Origin: Podocnemis expansa
Lineage: Eukaryota > Chordata > Testudines > Podocnemididae
Assembly: GCA_007922195.1 (NCBI GenBank)
Contig: ML681971.1
Location: 23,163,870-23,227,869 of the forward strand
Direction of reading: 5' to 3'
DNA length: 64,000 nucleotides
Below the pieces are notes generated by a model. It made no database searches. It was not told the DNA's origin and saw only the letters and a list, made by a program, of their open reading frames with translations. Shown piece after piece: positions 20,076 to 31,200 of this stretch. The translations under genes and the position numbers were made by a program. Each line of letters starts with the position of its first letter. Position 1 is the stretch's first letter.

Positions 20076-22943
20076 TCCGTCAGAGTTTTTTTCTTTTAAA
20101 ATAATAGAGAACAAGTTAAACTTTGGATCTCCTTAACAGACCAAACCAACCAGATTAGTACTTGTTAAATAAAGAAACAAAACTATGTAACAACACTGTA
20201 GTCACAGAAAGGAAAAGATAATCCATCAGATTGCTGACCATCTTCAGCATTTGCAATTTGATGGGAACAGATTTCAGAGTCTCCTGTAGAATTACTAAGA
20301 ACTATTAGAGATTGTAAAAGAGAATCAGTCACTAATTGTTAGTAACATAATGCCTTTGAGAGACAAGCAAGCAGGTCTAATCGTGTTCGTTAGAAGGTGC
20401 TGCCACACACATACATTGGTACAATGAGAACTTCCTTTGTGTCAGTTATGTGGCCTGTGTGCTGCCTCCTCCTCCTCCTCCTCCAACATCCAGCTTCATT
20501 TGTGCTCTTTCCAACGCTCCATACTCTCCCACCCCTTCTGAAGAAAATAAGCTACTTCCACTGCCACCAATGTTGGTTTCTAGATTTGCAGTCAGCAGCC
20601 ATCTCCTATAATCATCAGGCTGTCAGCTTTGCTGCTCCCCTCCGCCTCCTGCCTCCCCCATCACTCACCAGAAGAAAAAAAGAGCTGGAGCCAGAGTTTG
20701 AAATATATCATGCAATAGTGTATCATGAATTTGTTGTGAATCACAGTGGAGAAGCAGGTTTATTTATTTCAGAGACTTTAAATCAATACAAAGTAGGTCT
20801 CTTAGTTCTGAAGCTGGGATGGATTGTGAAAAAATGAGCCCATTGTACTCTTAAAACTTTGGGGAAAGAAGATGACAGCTATATAATTCCATTTACCAGG
20901 CACTAGGGGCTTTAATGTGAAGGTGACAGGGAGCTCTTTGTGCATTTAGAGCACCATATCTTCTAAATAAAAGATCTGTAGACTTGATAGTGGAGTATAG
21001 CTCTGACTTTAATAATCTCCAAACATTAGACTGAGCCAATATGTTCCCAAGTCAGAAAGGTCCCCCACTGAACGCTCGTAAATTAAAAGTGCATTTGTAG
21101 ATTGGAAATGCAAGAACTGCAATCAGTTTCCAAGAGAAAGTCCAAATGGAGATGGGGGTTGGGGGGTGTCCATGCCACCATGTGAATAAGCTAAAGGCTC
21201 AAGAAACTGGGTGTTTAGAATCACAGGTCTGAACTCATTGTTTCAAGGAACATGCTTCATGCTGGTGTCCTAACTGAGGTCTGTTCTCTTGCTCCACCCA
21301 GTTGCCATTTATCCCATCATCTAATAAGTTAATGAACAGAGCAGAAGTGTTGAATTATAAAAATGAAAGCTGTATAAGATCTGCTCAGGCTGAGCCACAA
21401 ATAATAGTACTTTAGCCTTAAGTCCATGCAATGAGATTTTTTTGATGATTTTGATAATTTCTCTTGTGTTTATTAAATCTGCTAATTATTGTGTGTATGT
21501 GTGTCTTTTTTCAGTTCTAATTTCTGACACACAATATGTAAGCTTTGGGATATAAATTACTGTTATTTATATTATTTGTATAAAAATGTAGCACTCAAGT
21601 CTTACGTAAGCCAAGACACACAATGAAGTGTGAACACAAAAGTAGCTTCAAGCACAGTATTTAAGTTTCCTGTAACAGTTTCCAGTCTAACTCTGGATTT
21701 CAGTTCCTCGGGTCTTTCATATACCCAGGCCATCTAAGTTTGCAGAAAAAATGGTTTTGCTAACTGCCTCATTGAGCAACAGCTCAGTTGATGGAAATGT
21801 GTCAAAGGAAGGCCACTGGCTGCTAAAATGTAGGGTACATGGGTGCTGACAAAATGAGTGTGCATGTCTTCAAGTACATGACATTAATTCAAAGAATCAC
21901 AGGGCAGTTGATCTTCCGAGTCCTCCATAGTGCATTTGAAATCTGCCCAAAGTAAAGAAAGATACTGATTTCATTGTCATAATGGTCCATTAAATAAGTA
22001 GAAAAGAATGAAATAGATATTGCAGGGTGCTACATAGGTATCTACAGTTGTAGTATAAAATACTACATTATCTGAGAAATAGTATTTGTTCATGTTATTA
22101 AAGGGTTATTGTAATGCATGCAGCATTAGATTTGGCATTTCCTTTTAAGTGCTTAGTTGTGTGACTGTAATGTTTTGTTAATGTAAAATTTTTTGTATGG
22201 GGCTTATTTGATATATTACTGTTTAACTATAAGAAAAGTGTCTGAAATTAGTGCCAGTATGGAATCTTGGTGGCTTAAAGAGTTTATAACAGAATGGTAT
22301 GCCTTTTACCTCAAGATTGTGTCTCTGAATTTGGCCCAGGTCTGTAGTGACTGGAAGTCATTGCCATTTCAAGGCTGTTTGGGGGCCTGTGAGAATAAGT
22401 TGGTGACCTCAGTCCAGTTTCTATTTAATGAGCAGCATTTTGGTGATGTGATGGGGATGGCTGTTAGCATAAAGAAAAGAAGACCTGTTACTAGTGCACT
22501 TTTAGTCCAAGAGAGCTGCTATTCACTGTTGACTCAGAAATGCCAGATCAGAGCTTCTGTAGGAGAAAGTGAACATTAAATATGAAACGCAACAGCATTG
22601 AAATAGACAGCAGGGCCCCTGCCTAAAAACATCAAAGGGGAAGATGCATCTGTTTTTGGCAGCTATGGGCCATCTCTGCATTAGGTCACTCACTCCCAAT
22701 AACTCCTTTTCCCCTTACTGTAAAATGCGTGTGTTTGAGGGATATGAAGAGGCAAGACAGTTTTGGGGTTGGTTTTTTTTGTTTGTTTGTTTTTTTTTTT
22801 TTTTTTTGACTTTTGTAGTGCTTTTGCTTTCTTTTTGATCTTAGGATCCAGTAAATTGAATTTGATTTTTAAGCAGATGGTCTAGTTTCAGAAGTCCACC
22901 GTCTAATACTTCGTTAACAGCCATTCTGCTCTCTTTATCTGCT
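20076..22943 (+). other. ACACA upstream intron, unique-looking
   Basis: AT-rich sequence with no ACACA exon, RNA gene or transposon that I can support. Several short frames (for example 20397-20837) have low-complexity Leu/Pro content and no known motif. Runs such as 20461-20485 (CTC repeats) are simple sequence. Confidence 0.5.
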
Positions 22944-22951
22944 CTATCAAA

Positions 22952-23127
22952 CAATGCTCCCACTAATTTTTAGTAAGCTGTGTGTGCAAAAAAAAATGTT
23001 TTGTGTGTGCTAATGTTAGCACCGTTGATTTTTTTTTTTTTTTTTTGTGCACACTTTATTTTGTTGTGTGCATGGGTTTCATGACCTGTGTGCGCGCATA
23101 CATATGCACAGCTTAGAGGGAACGGTG
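22952..23127. mobile_element. hAT-type MITE (CAATG-TTCCCTCTAA family, copy 1)
   Basis: It begins CAATGCTCCCACTAATT and ends with TTAGAGGGAACGGTG, which is the inverse of CACCGTTCCCTCTAA. The flanks are a perfect duplication ctatcaaa (22944-22951 and 23128-23135). The interior is T/G-rich with TTTCATGACCTGTGTGCG, shared with the copy at 44947-45132. It is a short non-autonomous element. Confidence 0.9.
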
Positions 23128-23135
23128 CTATCAAA

Positions 23136-25142
23136 TTAAGCACTCAGAGATTTTTGAAGAACCAGTATGCAATTGTATCTGGATAATGTACATGTGCTTT
23201 TAAAATCAGATCCACCAGCCTTCGCCACTCTTTCTTACTTCTCCATGCTTTCCCTGTGTCCAGTGGCTGCTGAGCTTGGGAGCTAGGTTTCCAAGTGGTC
23301 CCTTGAGCATTTGGAAACCTCTTCTCCTGGGAACTACCCTCTGTGCATACTTATCCCTTCCTTGAGCATGGTCAGAGCCATAAAACTGCTCACCAGAAAG
23401 TGGATGATGCTGTCTTGACGCTAATAAAAATAAATTTGTTGGACTTTAAAAGTGCTGCAGGACTCCTTGTTAGTTTTGCCTTGTCTCTAAATCTTTTGAG
23501 TTGGTGCTCAACCTCACTTCCCTCCTAGCATATATTAAAGCCATATTCCTGGCTTATTGTTCGTTTTTTTTTTTGTTTTTTGTTTTTTTTTCAAATGGTG
23601 TGTTCTAGTGTGGGTGTTTGGACACACAGCTTGCTCCTAAGTGGCCTTTCTCACATGGGGCTTGTGTGACATGAGTCTGTCTAAACTGTGTGTCAGCTTT
23701 TCTAAAGCACACTCGTGTCTTTGTTTTCTGTGTGTCCCATTGAAGAACACCTAAAAATCTTAATTGCAAGGCATTGGTATCGTACCCCTCCAGCTGTTTT
23801 ATTCTGCTTCACCCTTGGACGTTTTCTTGCAGAAACATCTGCACGCTACACAATTTAAAATTGTTAATTGGAGATTGAATTACTTGTCAGCCTTTAAAAA
23901 TGTAGTCTTCTCAGGTCAGGGATGAGGTGTTTAGCAGGGCTAAGTGGATGAGCTATTGCATTCATTTTTTTTTCAAGCCAAATGATCATTGTCTATAAGC
24001 TGGCTGGCCCCTCTGTGCCTTTTAACCTCTGGCACTTTAGCTGGAAGCCATGTATGTGGGATGAGTTGACATAGTCTCTGTTCATTTGCAGGTGTTTAGG
24101 AAAACACACATGCAAAAGAAGTGAGGAAGGCAGAGTCCAGGGAATTGATGCCCAAGGACCAGCTTGCGTGCTGGGAGAGTGATTCTTAACTCCCTGGATT
24201 ATATGCTTCCTAGAGTCCAGGGAAAGGTGGCGGGGTAATTTCTGTAGTTTGCTTTGTACCTGACTGCTGATTCAGTCAAGATTTAATTTTCTTTAAAAGA
24301 TTGCATGTGCTCAAATGACTTATCCCTCCCATAGCACTCAGTCCATGGGTTTGTGCATGTACATGTGCGTACATACATGTAATATGATACACAAATAAGG
24401 TGAGCTAACATTCAGCACTGTCATTTTCTATGCAACTTGGACCCATGATGCCTGTCTTGACAAATACACTGATATATAAAAACTTGCTTACTAAGTATTA
24501 CAGTGAGTTCATTTGCACAGGCCTCACAATGCTTGGCCACTTCACTCAAATGTTTGGTGCACTCAGGAAAGGAGCCGCATGTTTATCTTCGTCTCTGAAA
24601 AGAGATTTAAGGGCAAGAGCAGGCAGTTTATTAGACTGTTTTCATTGCTTGTCAGCATCAGTAAACCTCAGCTGTCTATGGTGTCTCTATATAAGCAGTG
24701 GCTCATTTTGCATGTTTGTATGTTTGCATTCCTTTGAAGATAGCGAGTTTAAATTTATTTGTTTTCCTCTGTGGAAGGTGTTAGTTGGCGTTGCATCTCA
24801 CAGCTAGAGGTCAGTCTTTTCCTACCCCTGAACCTAGATCTTCATTCCTGGCAGCAAAATGCTGATAATAGCACAAGATTTTCTTGAGGGAGTGGTAAAG
24901 GGAAATTGAAGCCAGGAGCCCTTGAGTTTTCCACTGCTGAGATCTTAAAGCAAGTCTCTTAACTCTTCTGCTTTGGTTTTGCTGTGTGTCAGATGTGGGT
25001 AACATCCTTCTCATGTGGTTTTGATGAGGATTAATTACCATTCATAAAGAATTCTGATGTCTGCGCCTCAGTGCTTCAGAGAAAGGGGAATATGCACCAG
25101 GAGAATGGTGCCATGCCGTTAATGGGTGAATCAAATTGAAGA
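23136..25142 (+). other. ACACA upstream intron
   Basis: Intronic sequence with no gene. It includes a Penelope 3' terminal scrap at about 23420-23475 (AATAAATTTGTTGGACTTTA), poly-T runs near 23560-23592 and a MIR-like SINE at about 24880-25050. Confidence 0.55.
24880..25050 (+). mobile_element. MIR-like SINE remnant
   Basis: Diverged, but in order it keeps a CAAGTCTCTTAACTCTTCTG-like core followed by GATGAGGATTAATTACC. These correspond to the central and 3' parts of MIR/CORE-SINEs. The tRNA-like head is hard to see. Confidence 0.5.
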
Positions 25143-25150
25143 GCTTAGAG

Positions 25151-25732
25151 TAGGGGTACTCAAACTTTTTGCGAGCCGGTCCACATTCAGCTTTCCACCA
25201 TTGACCAGGGTCCACAAACAACTAGGGTGGGGGTGGGGAGTGAGTGGGAGCGGGGGGGGGGTGATGTCAGGAGTGGGGGGTGGCAATGCCGGGAGTGGGG
25301 GGGGCGTGAGTGGGAGTGGGGGGCGGCAATGCCGGGAGCATGGNNNNNNNNNNNNNNNNNNNNNNNNNNNNNNNNNNNNNNNNNNNNNNNNNNNNNNNNN
25401 NNNNNNNNNNNNNNNNNNNNNNNNNNNNNNNNNNNNNNNNNNNGGGGGGCGAGTGGGAGCGGGGGGCGGCGATGCCGGGAGCGGGGGGGGCGAGTGGGAG
25501 CGGGAGGCGGCGATGCCGGGGGGGGGGAGGTGCCGCCGAGAGCGGGCCAGCGGCTGCGCAGCAGGCTCCGTGGGGGGGGAGGGGAGAGGGGGAGCGCAGC
25601 GAGCAACAGAAGTTGCTCAGCTGCCCTTAGAGCAGGGGTACTCAAACGGGCAAATAGGCCACTGTCACGGTCCACCGGAAACCTCTTTGCGGTCCGGATT
25701 GTGGACCACGGGCCGCCATTTGAGTACCCCTG
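25151..25732. mobile_element. hAT-type transposon with minisatellite core and assembly gap
   Basis: The ends YAGGGGTACTCAAAC and the inverse of TTTGAGTACCCCTG are flanked by the perfect duplication gcttagag (25143-25150 and 25733-25740). The interior has a G-rich minisatellite around 100 Ns. A second copy of the left end, again preceded by cttagag, starts at 25633, so the last 100 bp alone also look like a complete MITE. Confidence 0.85.
25226..25540 (+). repeat. G-rich minisatellite with 100-N assembly gap (25344-25443)
   Basis: The unit is roughly 37-40 bases, of the form GGGGGCGAGTGGGAGCGG followed by CGGCGATGCCGGGA. It is repeated on both sides of exactly 100 Ns, which is a conventional gap size, so the true length is unknown. 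Long G runs make it a quadruplex candidate. Open frames through the Ns are artefacts. Confidence 0.85.
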
Positions 25733-26754
25733 GCTTAGAGAGTTCCAGACCCCACCTAAGATCAACTGATGTAATGATGAATGAGGTCTGAGTATCTCAG
25801 CTTAGTTTTATAACCAACAAAAACTTATGTACTTGTGAATGCTATCTAGCCCCATCTAAATCCAAGCTACAGGAATAGATCCTGAAAGGTGCCGAGTGCC
25901 CGCAGCTCCTACAGAAGTTATCTGTCCCTCTGAGATTGACTCACTAGCTCGCACTCTCACACACAAAATCTCAGGATAGTAGAACAATTCCAATGCTTTT
26001 TTATTGGAAAGAGAAGTTGAAAATAATTAAGACCCTAAGTAAGTTTTTGAATTCTTTCTGCAAGAGATGGGTTACATTTCCTATGGGAAGTTTTAGAACA
26101 TCAAATGTTTTGCATTCAAGAAGAGCACCGGATCTGAATTGAACTTCCTTAAAGACAGTCCTGTCCTTATGACTTAAGTATGCTGCTCTCACTGGGTTCT
26201 CAGCTCCTTTTCCCTCCAAACTACCTGCTGTGGTTGTTGGGGTGGAGGGGGAAGTGGAAGTTGGTATGGATACATTTGAATTTGTTTAAGATCTAAATGA
26301 AACAGCCGTGTAATGCCCTCTGCCTGTTCGAAAGACTCCAGCCATAAAAATAACAAACAGCATGTATTTGCTAGAATGTCAAAGTTATGAGTTTATTTTG
26401 TAATGATGTGCTTCTGCCTTCATGAGGTAAACTGGCTGTGGCAGAGGTGTTATTAGTAATATGGACTCAGTGGAGCAGAAAGCTGAGTGACCGAGAGATC
26501 AGTGTATCAGTCAGTGAGAGGGCAAATGGAAAGAGACAGCAGGAGAATGAGAAGAGGGCGGCGGTGCCTGGACTGAGATTAGAGATGGAGTCTTGTAAGA
26601 GAATTGGAAGTCCAGCAGTCAGTCTTATTCTTCTACTCCCTCCAAGGAACCACCTGGTCTTGATCTCAGCCACGTGCTGTACTGGTTTTTGGGGGCTTTG
26701 GTTCTCCCCTCTCCCCAAGGCCTACTGTAAATGTGTCAGCCACACTGCTGTTTA

Positions 26755-26910
26755 ATGCAAGTCAGCATAGGGCCAGGACTTTGGGGTTCTAGCCCAGCTT
26801 TGCCACCTTCTGACTGTGTGATTGAGGACAAGTCATTTAACCTCCTATGCCTTAGTTGGATCCATCTGTAAAAGGTGACAGGAGAATGAATGACTCTACA
26901 GCAGTCGGGG
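26755..26910 (+). mobile_element. MIR-like SINE
   Basis: The core order is clear: TTTGCCACCTTCTGACTGTG, GACAAGTCATTTAACCTCC, GCCTTAGTT and CATCTGTAAAA. This corresponds to the central part of MIR/CORE-SINEs. It is an old element on the + strand. Confidence 0.75.
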
Positions 26911-27009
26911 TAGAGAAGGCCCAGGTGTGTGTGTGTTTGTCGCTGTTCAAAGAGCAGCTCCAACAGAGGCTGTTGAAGTGGTAGGACTTGCTGAAAACGT
27001 GAACTAGAG

Positions 27010-27175
27010 CAGTGTATCTCAAACTTTTTTTCTCAGGAGCCTGTTTTAAAAAAAATCATTTATGCCCACCAGCCAACAATTTCATCTTTGAAAAGTGCAT
27101 CCCAGTCTTTTGGCAGTGGCAGCAGGGGGTGCTGCGACCCAGTACTGGGTCCCAACCCATGATTTGAAACCACTG
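27010..27175. mobile_element. Small hAT-type MITE
   Basis: It starts CAGTGTATCTCAAAC and ends GATTTGAAACCACTG, imperfect inverted repeats. The flanks aactagag (27002-27009) and gactagaa (27176-27183) agree at 6 of 8. It lies 66 bp before an ACACA exon. Confidence 0.75.
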
Positions 27176-27241
27176 GACTAGAATGTACATACACATGCCC
27201 TTTGTTACCCTTTCACATTGTCTATCCTTCTCTTTTGACAG

Positions 27242-27385
27242 GTGCTGGGCCGGGAGGTGTACACCTCAAATAACCAGCTGGGTGGGATCCAGATCATGCA
27301 CAACAATGGTGTGACGCACAGCACTGTGTGTGATGATTTTGAAGGCGTCTACACCATTTTGCAGTGGCTGTCCTATATGCCTAAG
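27242..27385 (+). CDS. ACACA: Acetyl-CoA carboxylase 1, internal exon (carboxyltransferase)
   Basis: First ACACA exon in the window: 144 nt, phase 0, 48 codons, acceptor TTTTGACAG and donor AAG|GTAGGT. The protein begins [15 protein letters not shown] and ends QWLSYMPK. This lies in the N-terminal half of the carboxyltransferase domain, which transfers CO2 from carboxybiotin to acetyl-CoA to make malonyl-CoA for fatty acid synthesis in the cytosol. The segment [11 protein letters not shown] fits ACACA rather than ACACB, which in my recollection has a Pro in place of this Cys. The exon joins in phase to 28114. The preceding exon is not within 1-27241, so the upstream intron exceeds 27 kb here. 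Confidence 0.97.
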
Positions 27386-27446
27386 GTAGGTCTTGTTGGT
27401 GCAGCAATGCAAAGTGTGTGCATCAGGAACTGGGAAGGCTGTAATC

Positions 27447-28018
27447 CAGGCATCGGCAACCCTCGGCACCCGTGCCAAAAATGGCATGGGGGCTGAGCCT
27501 GAGTGGCACTGCCCCCCCCCATCCTCTGCTGCCTGCACTTCCTCAGCATGAGGCGTGTACGAAAATCTCCCGCCCTGGCTGCATTGCCTCCCGCCCCCTC
27601 CCTGCCGCTCTGGCACAGGGCTGAAAGCAGTGCGTGTGGTGGGGGATATGGGGGGGGACCAGGAGTGCAGAGCCAGGCCCCAGCATGGGACAGCCAGTGC
27701 AGGGTGAAGAGGCCTGCCCCTCCCCTGGGCTGGCTGGCCCCACTGCACACAGAGGGGGGGGGAGCTGAGCGAGGACCCCGCAAAGGGCAATTCGACTGGG
27801 GCGCTGCACCCTCCTAGGGATGGCCTGGCTTGCCACTACTGGCTAGCCATGACCCTGACCCCCGGAGGCCACCCGCTGCTGCTGGCAGTGGGTGCTGTCC
27901 CCAGCCCTGAGCTGGAGGCCTGGCCCTGTCCCTTTTGGCCCCAACCCTGGCACCCACTGAGGGTGCAGTGGGTGGGGCTGGCATGGGGGGGGGGTCAGCA
28001 AAGGGTTGCTGACTGCTG
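27447..28018. mobile_element. hAT-type transposon (GC-rich) in ACACA intron
   Basis: The left end CAGGCATCGGCAACCC and the right end GGGTTGCTGACTGCTG are inverted. The flanks are ctgtaatc (27439-27446) and ctgtagtc (28019-28026), 7 of 8. It fills most of the 728-bp intron between two exons. Long open frames inside it on both strands are due to GC content; they show no transposase motif. Confidence 0.85.
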
Positions 28019-28113
28019 CTGTAGTCAGTTCATTTGCGTTTCTAGTGTTTTGTGCAAAGCTATGAATACTGTGCGGGACATTTTATCACATTTTTTATTC
28101 TTGGTTGTTCTAG

Positions 28114-28234
28114 AGTACATCCAGCCCTGTGCCTAGACTCAACATCAAGGATCCTATAGACAGAGTAATCGAGTTTGTTCCCACCAAGACTCCCTATGAT
28201 CCCCGCTGGATGTTGGTTGGGCGTCTTAATCCAG
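28114..28234 (+). CDS. ACACA: Acetyl-CoA carboxylase 1, internal exon (carboxyltransferase)
   Basis: 121 nt: 40 codons plus one base, acceptor TTGTTCTAG, donor CCAG|GTGTGT. It encodes [17 protein letters not shown] at the start and [19 protein letters not shown] near the end. TPYDPRWML is a highly conserved stretch of animal ACC carboxyltransferase domains. [10 protein letters not shown] fits ACACA; ACACB has LPSRAPYD at this site. The single G left at the end completes the Ala codon with the exon at 32569. The first residues (STSSPVP) are the least conserved part of the domain, as expected for a surface loop. Confidence 0.97.
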
Positions 28235-31200
28235 GTGTGTACATCTTTGCCAGACAGGTTGTGTGATAATTCATCTGGTTTCAAGGTGTCTATTGGCATT
28301 AAAATAATATCAAAAGCACTAAAATATGTGCTTCATTAATATGATTTTGGCATTTAGTGATGCTACTGATAGGACACTAATGATGCTGTATTGAATGCCC
28401 TTTGCCTATTAGCTTCAGAGCATGGTGGTTGTAATTAGAAAAGTGGGGTACTGCATTAGCAACTGATTCAGTTTTAAGTGGATTTAAGCCAGAGCAAGGA
28501 AGCTGTGTATGCCCATGGCTGTGACACATCACTTTTGTGTCTTTTTATGTACTGGAAACCCTTACTCACTTGGATAATTCTTACTCATGCTAGTAACATC
28601 ATAGACTTACTGGGGCAGAGTACTTAGGAGAATAAGAACTAAATGCATAAAGGGTTGTAGAGTCAAGCTCTTGGTGTGTCAGATAGATGTAAGGGAAAGC
28701 CAGGTCAGAAGAATATTTAAGAAACCAAGCAGTTGAACTTTGGAAAATCTCAGCGTTACTAAATAAAACTATTAAATAGGTGGCCTAATGAAACCAATCT
28801 AAGCATAAAATATTAAAAAACACTTACAGGATTTACAGCTTGTTTATACAGATTTTTATTTAGTTGCAGGCTGGCATGTGACTCTGCCAGCTGTTCATAT
28901 GGAACTTGCTGAGTCCTGTTAATAGCACTTCAAGGCAGGTCTACTCTAAGAAGTTAGGTTGACCCAGCTACTTCACTCAAGAGTATGAAATATCCATACC
29001 CCTGAGTGATACAGGTAAGCTGGCCTAACCAACAGTGGAGATAGCACTAGTTTGAAGAATGCTTCCATCGACCTAGCTACTGCTTCTTGGTGAGGTGGAT
29101 TCTCCTCCAGCATTGGCATGTCTACACTGAAGCACTACATAAGCGTCTATAAGCCTAAATCGTTTTTTAATGGGATGTGGATTCGTAAGTCATGTTAGCG
29201 TTTTTGAAAATTTTACCCTAAATTTGCTTCTGCAAAATCGTATAAATGGAGACACAGGGCAGCTCTAAAGGTATCTTTGATTTCTGTGGTGGTTCAGCTT
29301 GTGTATGCCAAGGTCCCTAGTGATAATGCACATTTCTTAACTTTTTCCCAAAAGTAGAATATTTTAGTTCAAATTCTGAGATTGAATACATTTGAGAACA
29401 GTTGAGGTTTGAATGGAAATCAGAAAGTAGATGTTCCATATATTTTCTTGCAGACAGTGCCCTGAAGTCGTGGTTGATTTTGTTTCATTTATGATTAAAA
29501 AGAAAGTACCTTGTGCAATAGAACACCTAACTTCTGTCTTAAATGCATTGTGGAGCCTCGCAGAAAGCTTGCTGCCATATCTGCAAGTGAACACAGCCCT
29601 GAATACTTTATTTTCATAATATGCATTCGAGATTTGAAACTGGCCTGGGACTTGTAGTATTCTCATCTGCTTCTGCAACTAACCAGGAAGCCATGTGCAT
29701 GTGGCTGTTTGAAAGAAGGGAAAACGAGGTAGAGTGGAATCAGAATGTTGAAGCCAAATGCATCATATAGTTTTCAGAGTTTATAAAGTAAGCACTTTAA
29801 AGAGACATAAAAACCGAAATTTATACATGATGGTATGTAAGTTCTGAGCATAAGAGAGCTTAATTCCAATTCTGAGTTGCTTTTTATAGGTAGGGAATCG
29901 TCCTGTTTTCGGAATTTAAAATGCCAAAAATAAAAGTTTTTGTCATAAAGAAGTCCATTTCTAACTAGCTTGGCAGACCTCACAGAATAATTGGATTGGA
30001 ATCATTGCACAAGATTGAACCCCTACTGCTCCCTTTCAGAGGTGTGTAAGAGATGTGCATACAAGCTACAAACTAGGTGACCATTATCCCTGCTGTTATT
30101 AATGAGTTTTGAAGGATAAAATGAGATTTGTGATAAACTAAGTTTTCCGGTTTTGGATAATATTTTTTCATCATCTTTCTAGTAATTCATCCAGCTGTCT
30201 GAGAGGAGCTAACACCAGCTTCCAAATCGAGTGACTTCAGATTTTAATTTAGTGGAAGTGTTAAGGAAAGCAGATGATTCTCTGTGATAAGTTAAAGCAG
30301 ATATCTCGTAGGTGAAAAGTTAAAGCCATTTATTAGAGGAGATAGTACTGTGATATTCTTCAAACTGACGCCCGACACGAGGCTAGAATCTAAACGATCA
30401 GCTTTGGGCCCACGATAAAGAGATAATTTTGAAATGGATGGTCACATTTTACAGTGGGGCCACGGAGGCAAGGAATGTAGAACACAGTAATTACAAGTTT
30501 GGTCTTGATAAAACACTCTCCATCCTGTTTAAGTCAGCAGAGGTTAGCTCGCTTGGATCTCCACTTTTAATTGGTTTTAGACTTGGGTTTGCGGAGGCTG
30601 AGGTGCCTGCTCAAATTAAAGTATTTCTCAGAAGCTGTGTGCCAAGGGGGAAGGCTGTGGAGTTGGTTTTTGTACAAGCTTCATGAGAGCTCCGTGAAAA
30701 GTGGTTACCCGCAGAGTAATTTGTATTGTGTGGGATTGGTAGAGTATCCTCAGTGGCTTATACAGTCTGGAGGATTGCAGACAACCAAGCTCTGACCTCT
30801 GCATTTGATGTTGGGCAGTGGTCAGTAACAGAAAAGTCAAAGCCTTCCATAAATGCCCTTTCCTGCTCATTAAAGATGGGATGCAAACTGAAATCCTGGA
30901 TTTAACAATCCTGGACTTGACTGATTCATTGCAGAATCCTAACCTAAATACAGAGCTGAATTTTGCAGTTTAATGGTCCGAACGAAAACCCAGCATCTGA
31001 GTATACCCTGTTCTAGAAATCTGTGCCCAGGCTTTGCATCTAGACTCCATTCTATAATAATTCAGCATTGGTGTCCCTTGCAGGCAATTCTCTTGCATGC
31101 TGAAACATGACCTTTGGTTACCTTTATTTCTGCACCAAGAAGTAGTCTTAAAATGGTGCAGCCTCTTTGTTGTTCCATGCAGTCTTTGTCTTGATGAATG

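Larger units (their letters stand above)
25741..27241 (+). other. ACACA intron just upstream of the first exon in the window
   Basis: No gene. It contains a MIR-like SINE (26755-26910) and a small hAT MITE (27010-27175). A pyrimidine tract and TTTTGACAG at 27233-27241 form the acceptor of the next exon. Confidence 0.6.

Noticed and set aside
25126..25791. Long open frames on both strands across the N gap
   Set aside because: They run through 100 Ns and a G-rich minisatellite inside a transposon; Gly/Arg-rich content is due to the repeat.
26438..26755. 105-codon frame near the first exon
   Set aside because: No recognisable motif, no splice or promoter context, and sits in an intron beside a MIR-like SINE.
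27242..28234. Assignment of the gene to ACACB
   Set aside because: Paralogue-specific segments ([37 protein letters not shown]) fit ACACA in exon after exon; only a few residues (AQ after SAFKT) are ACACB-like.
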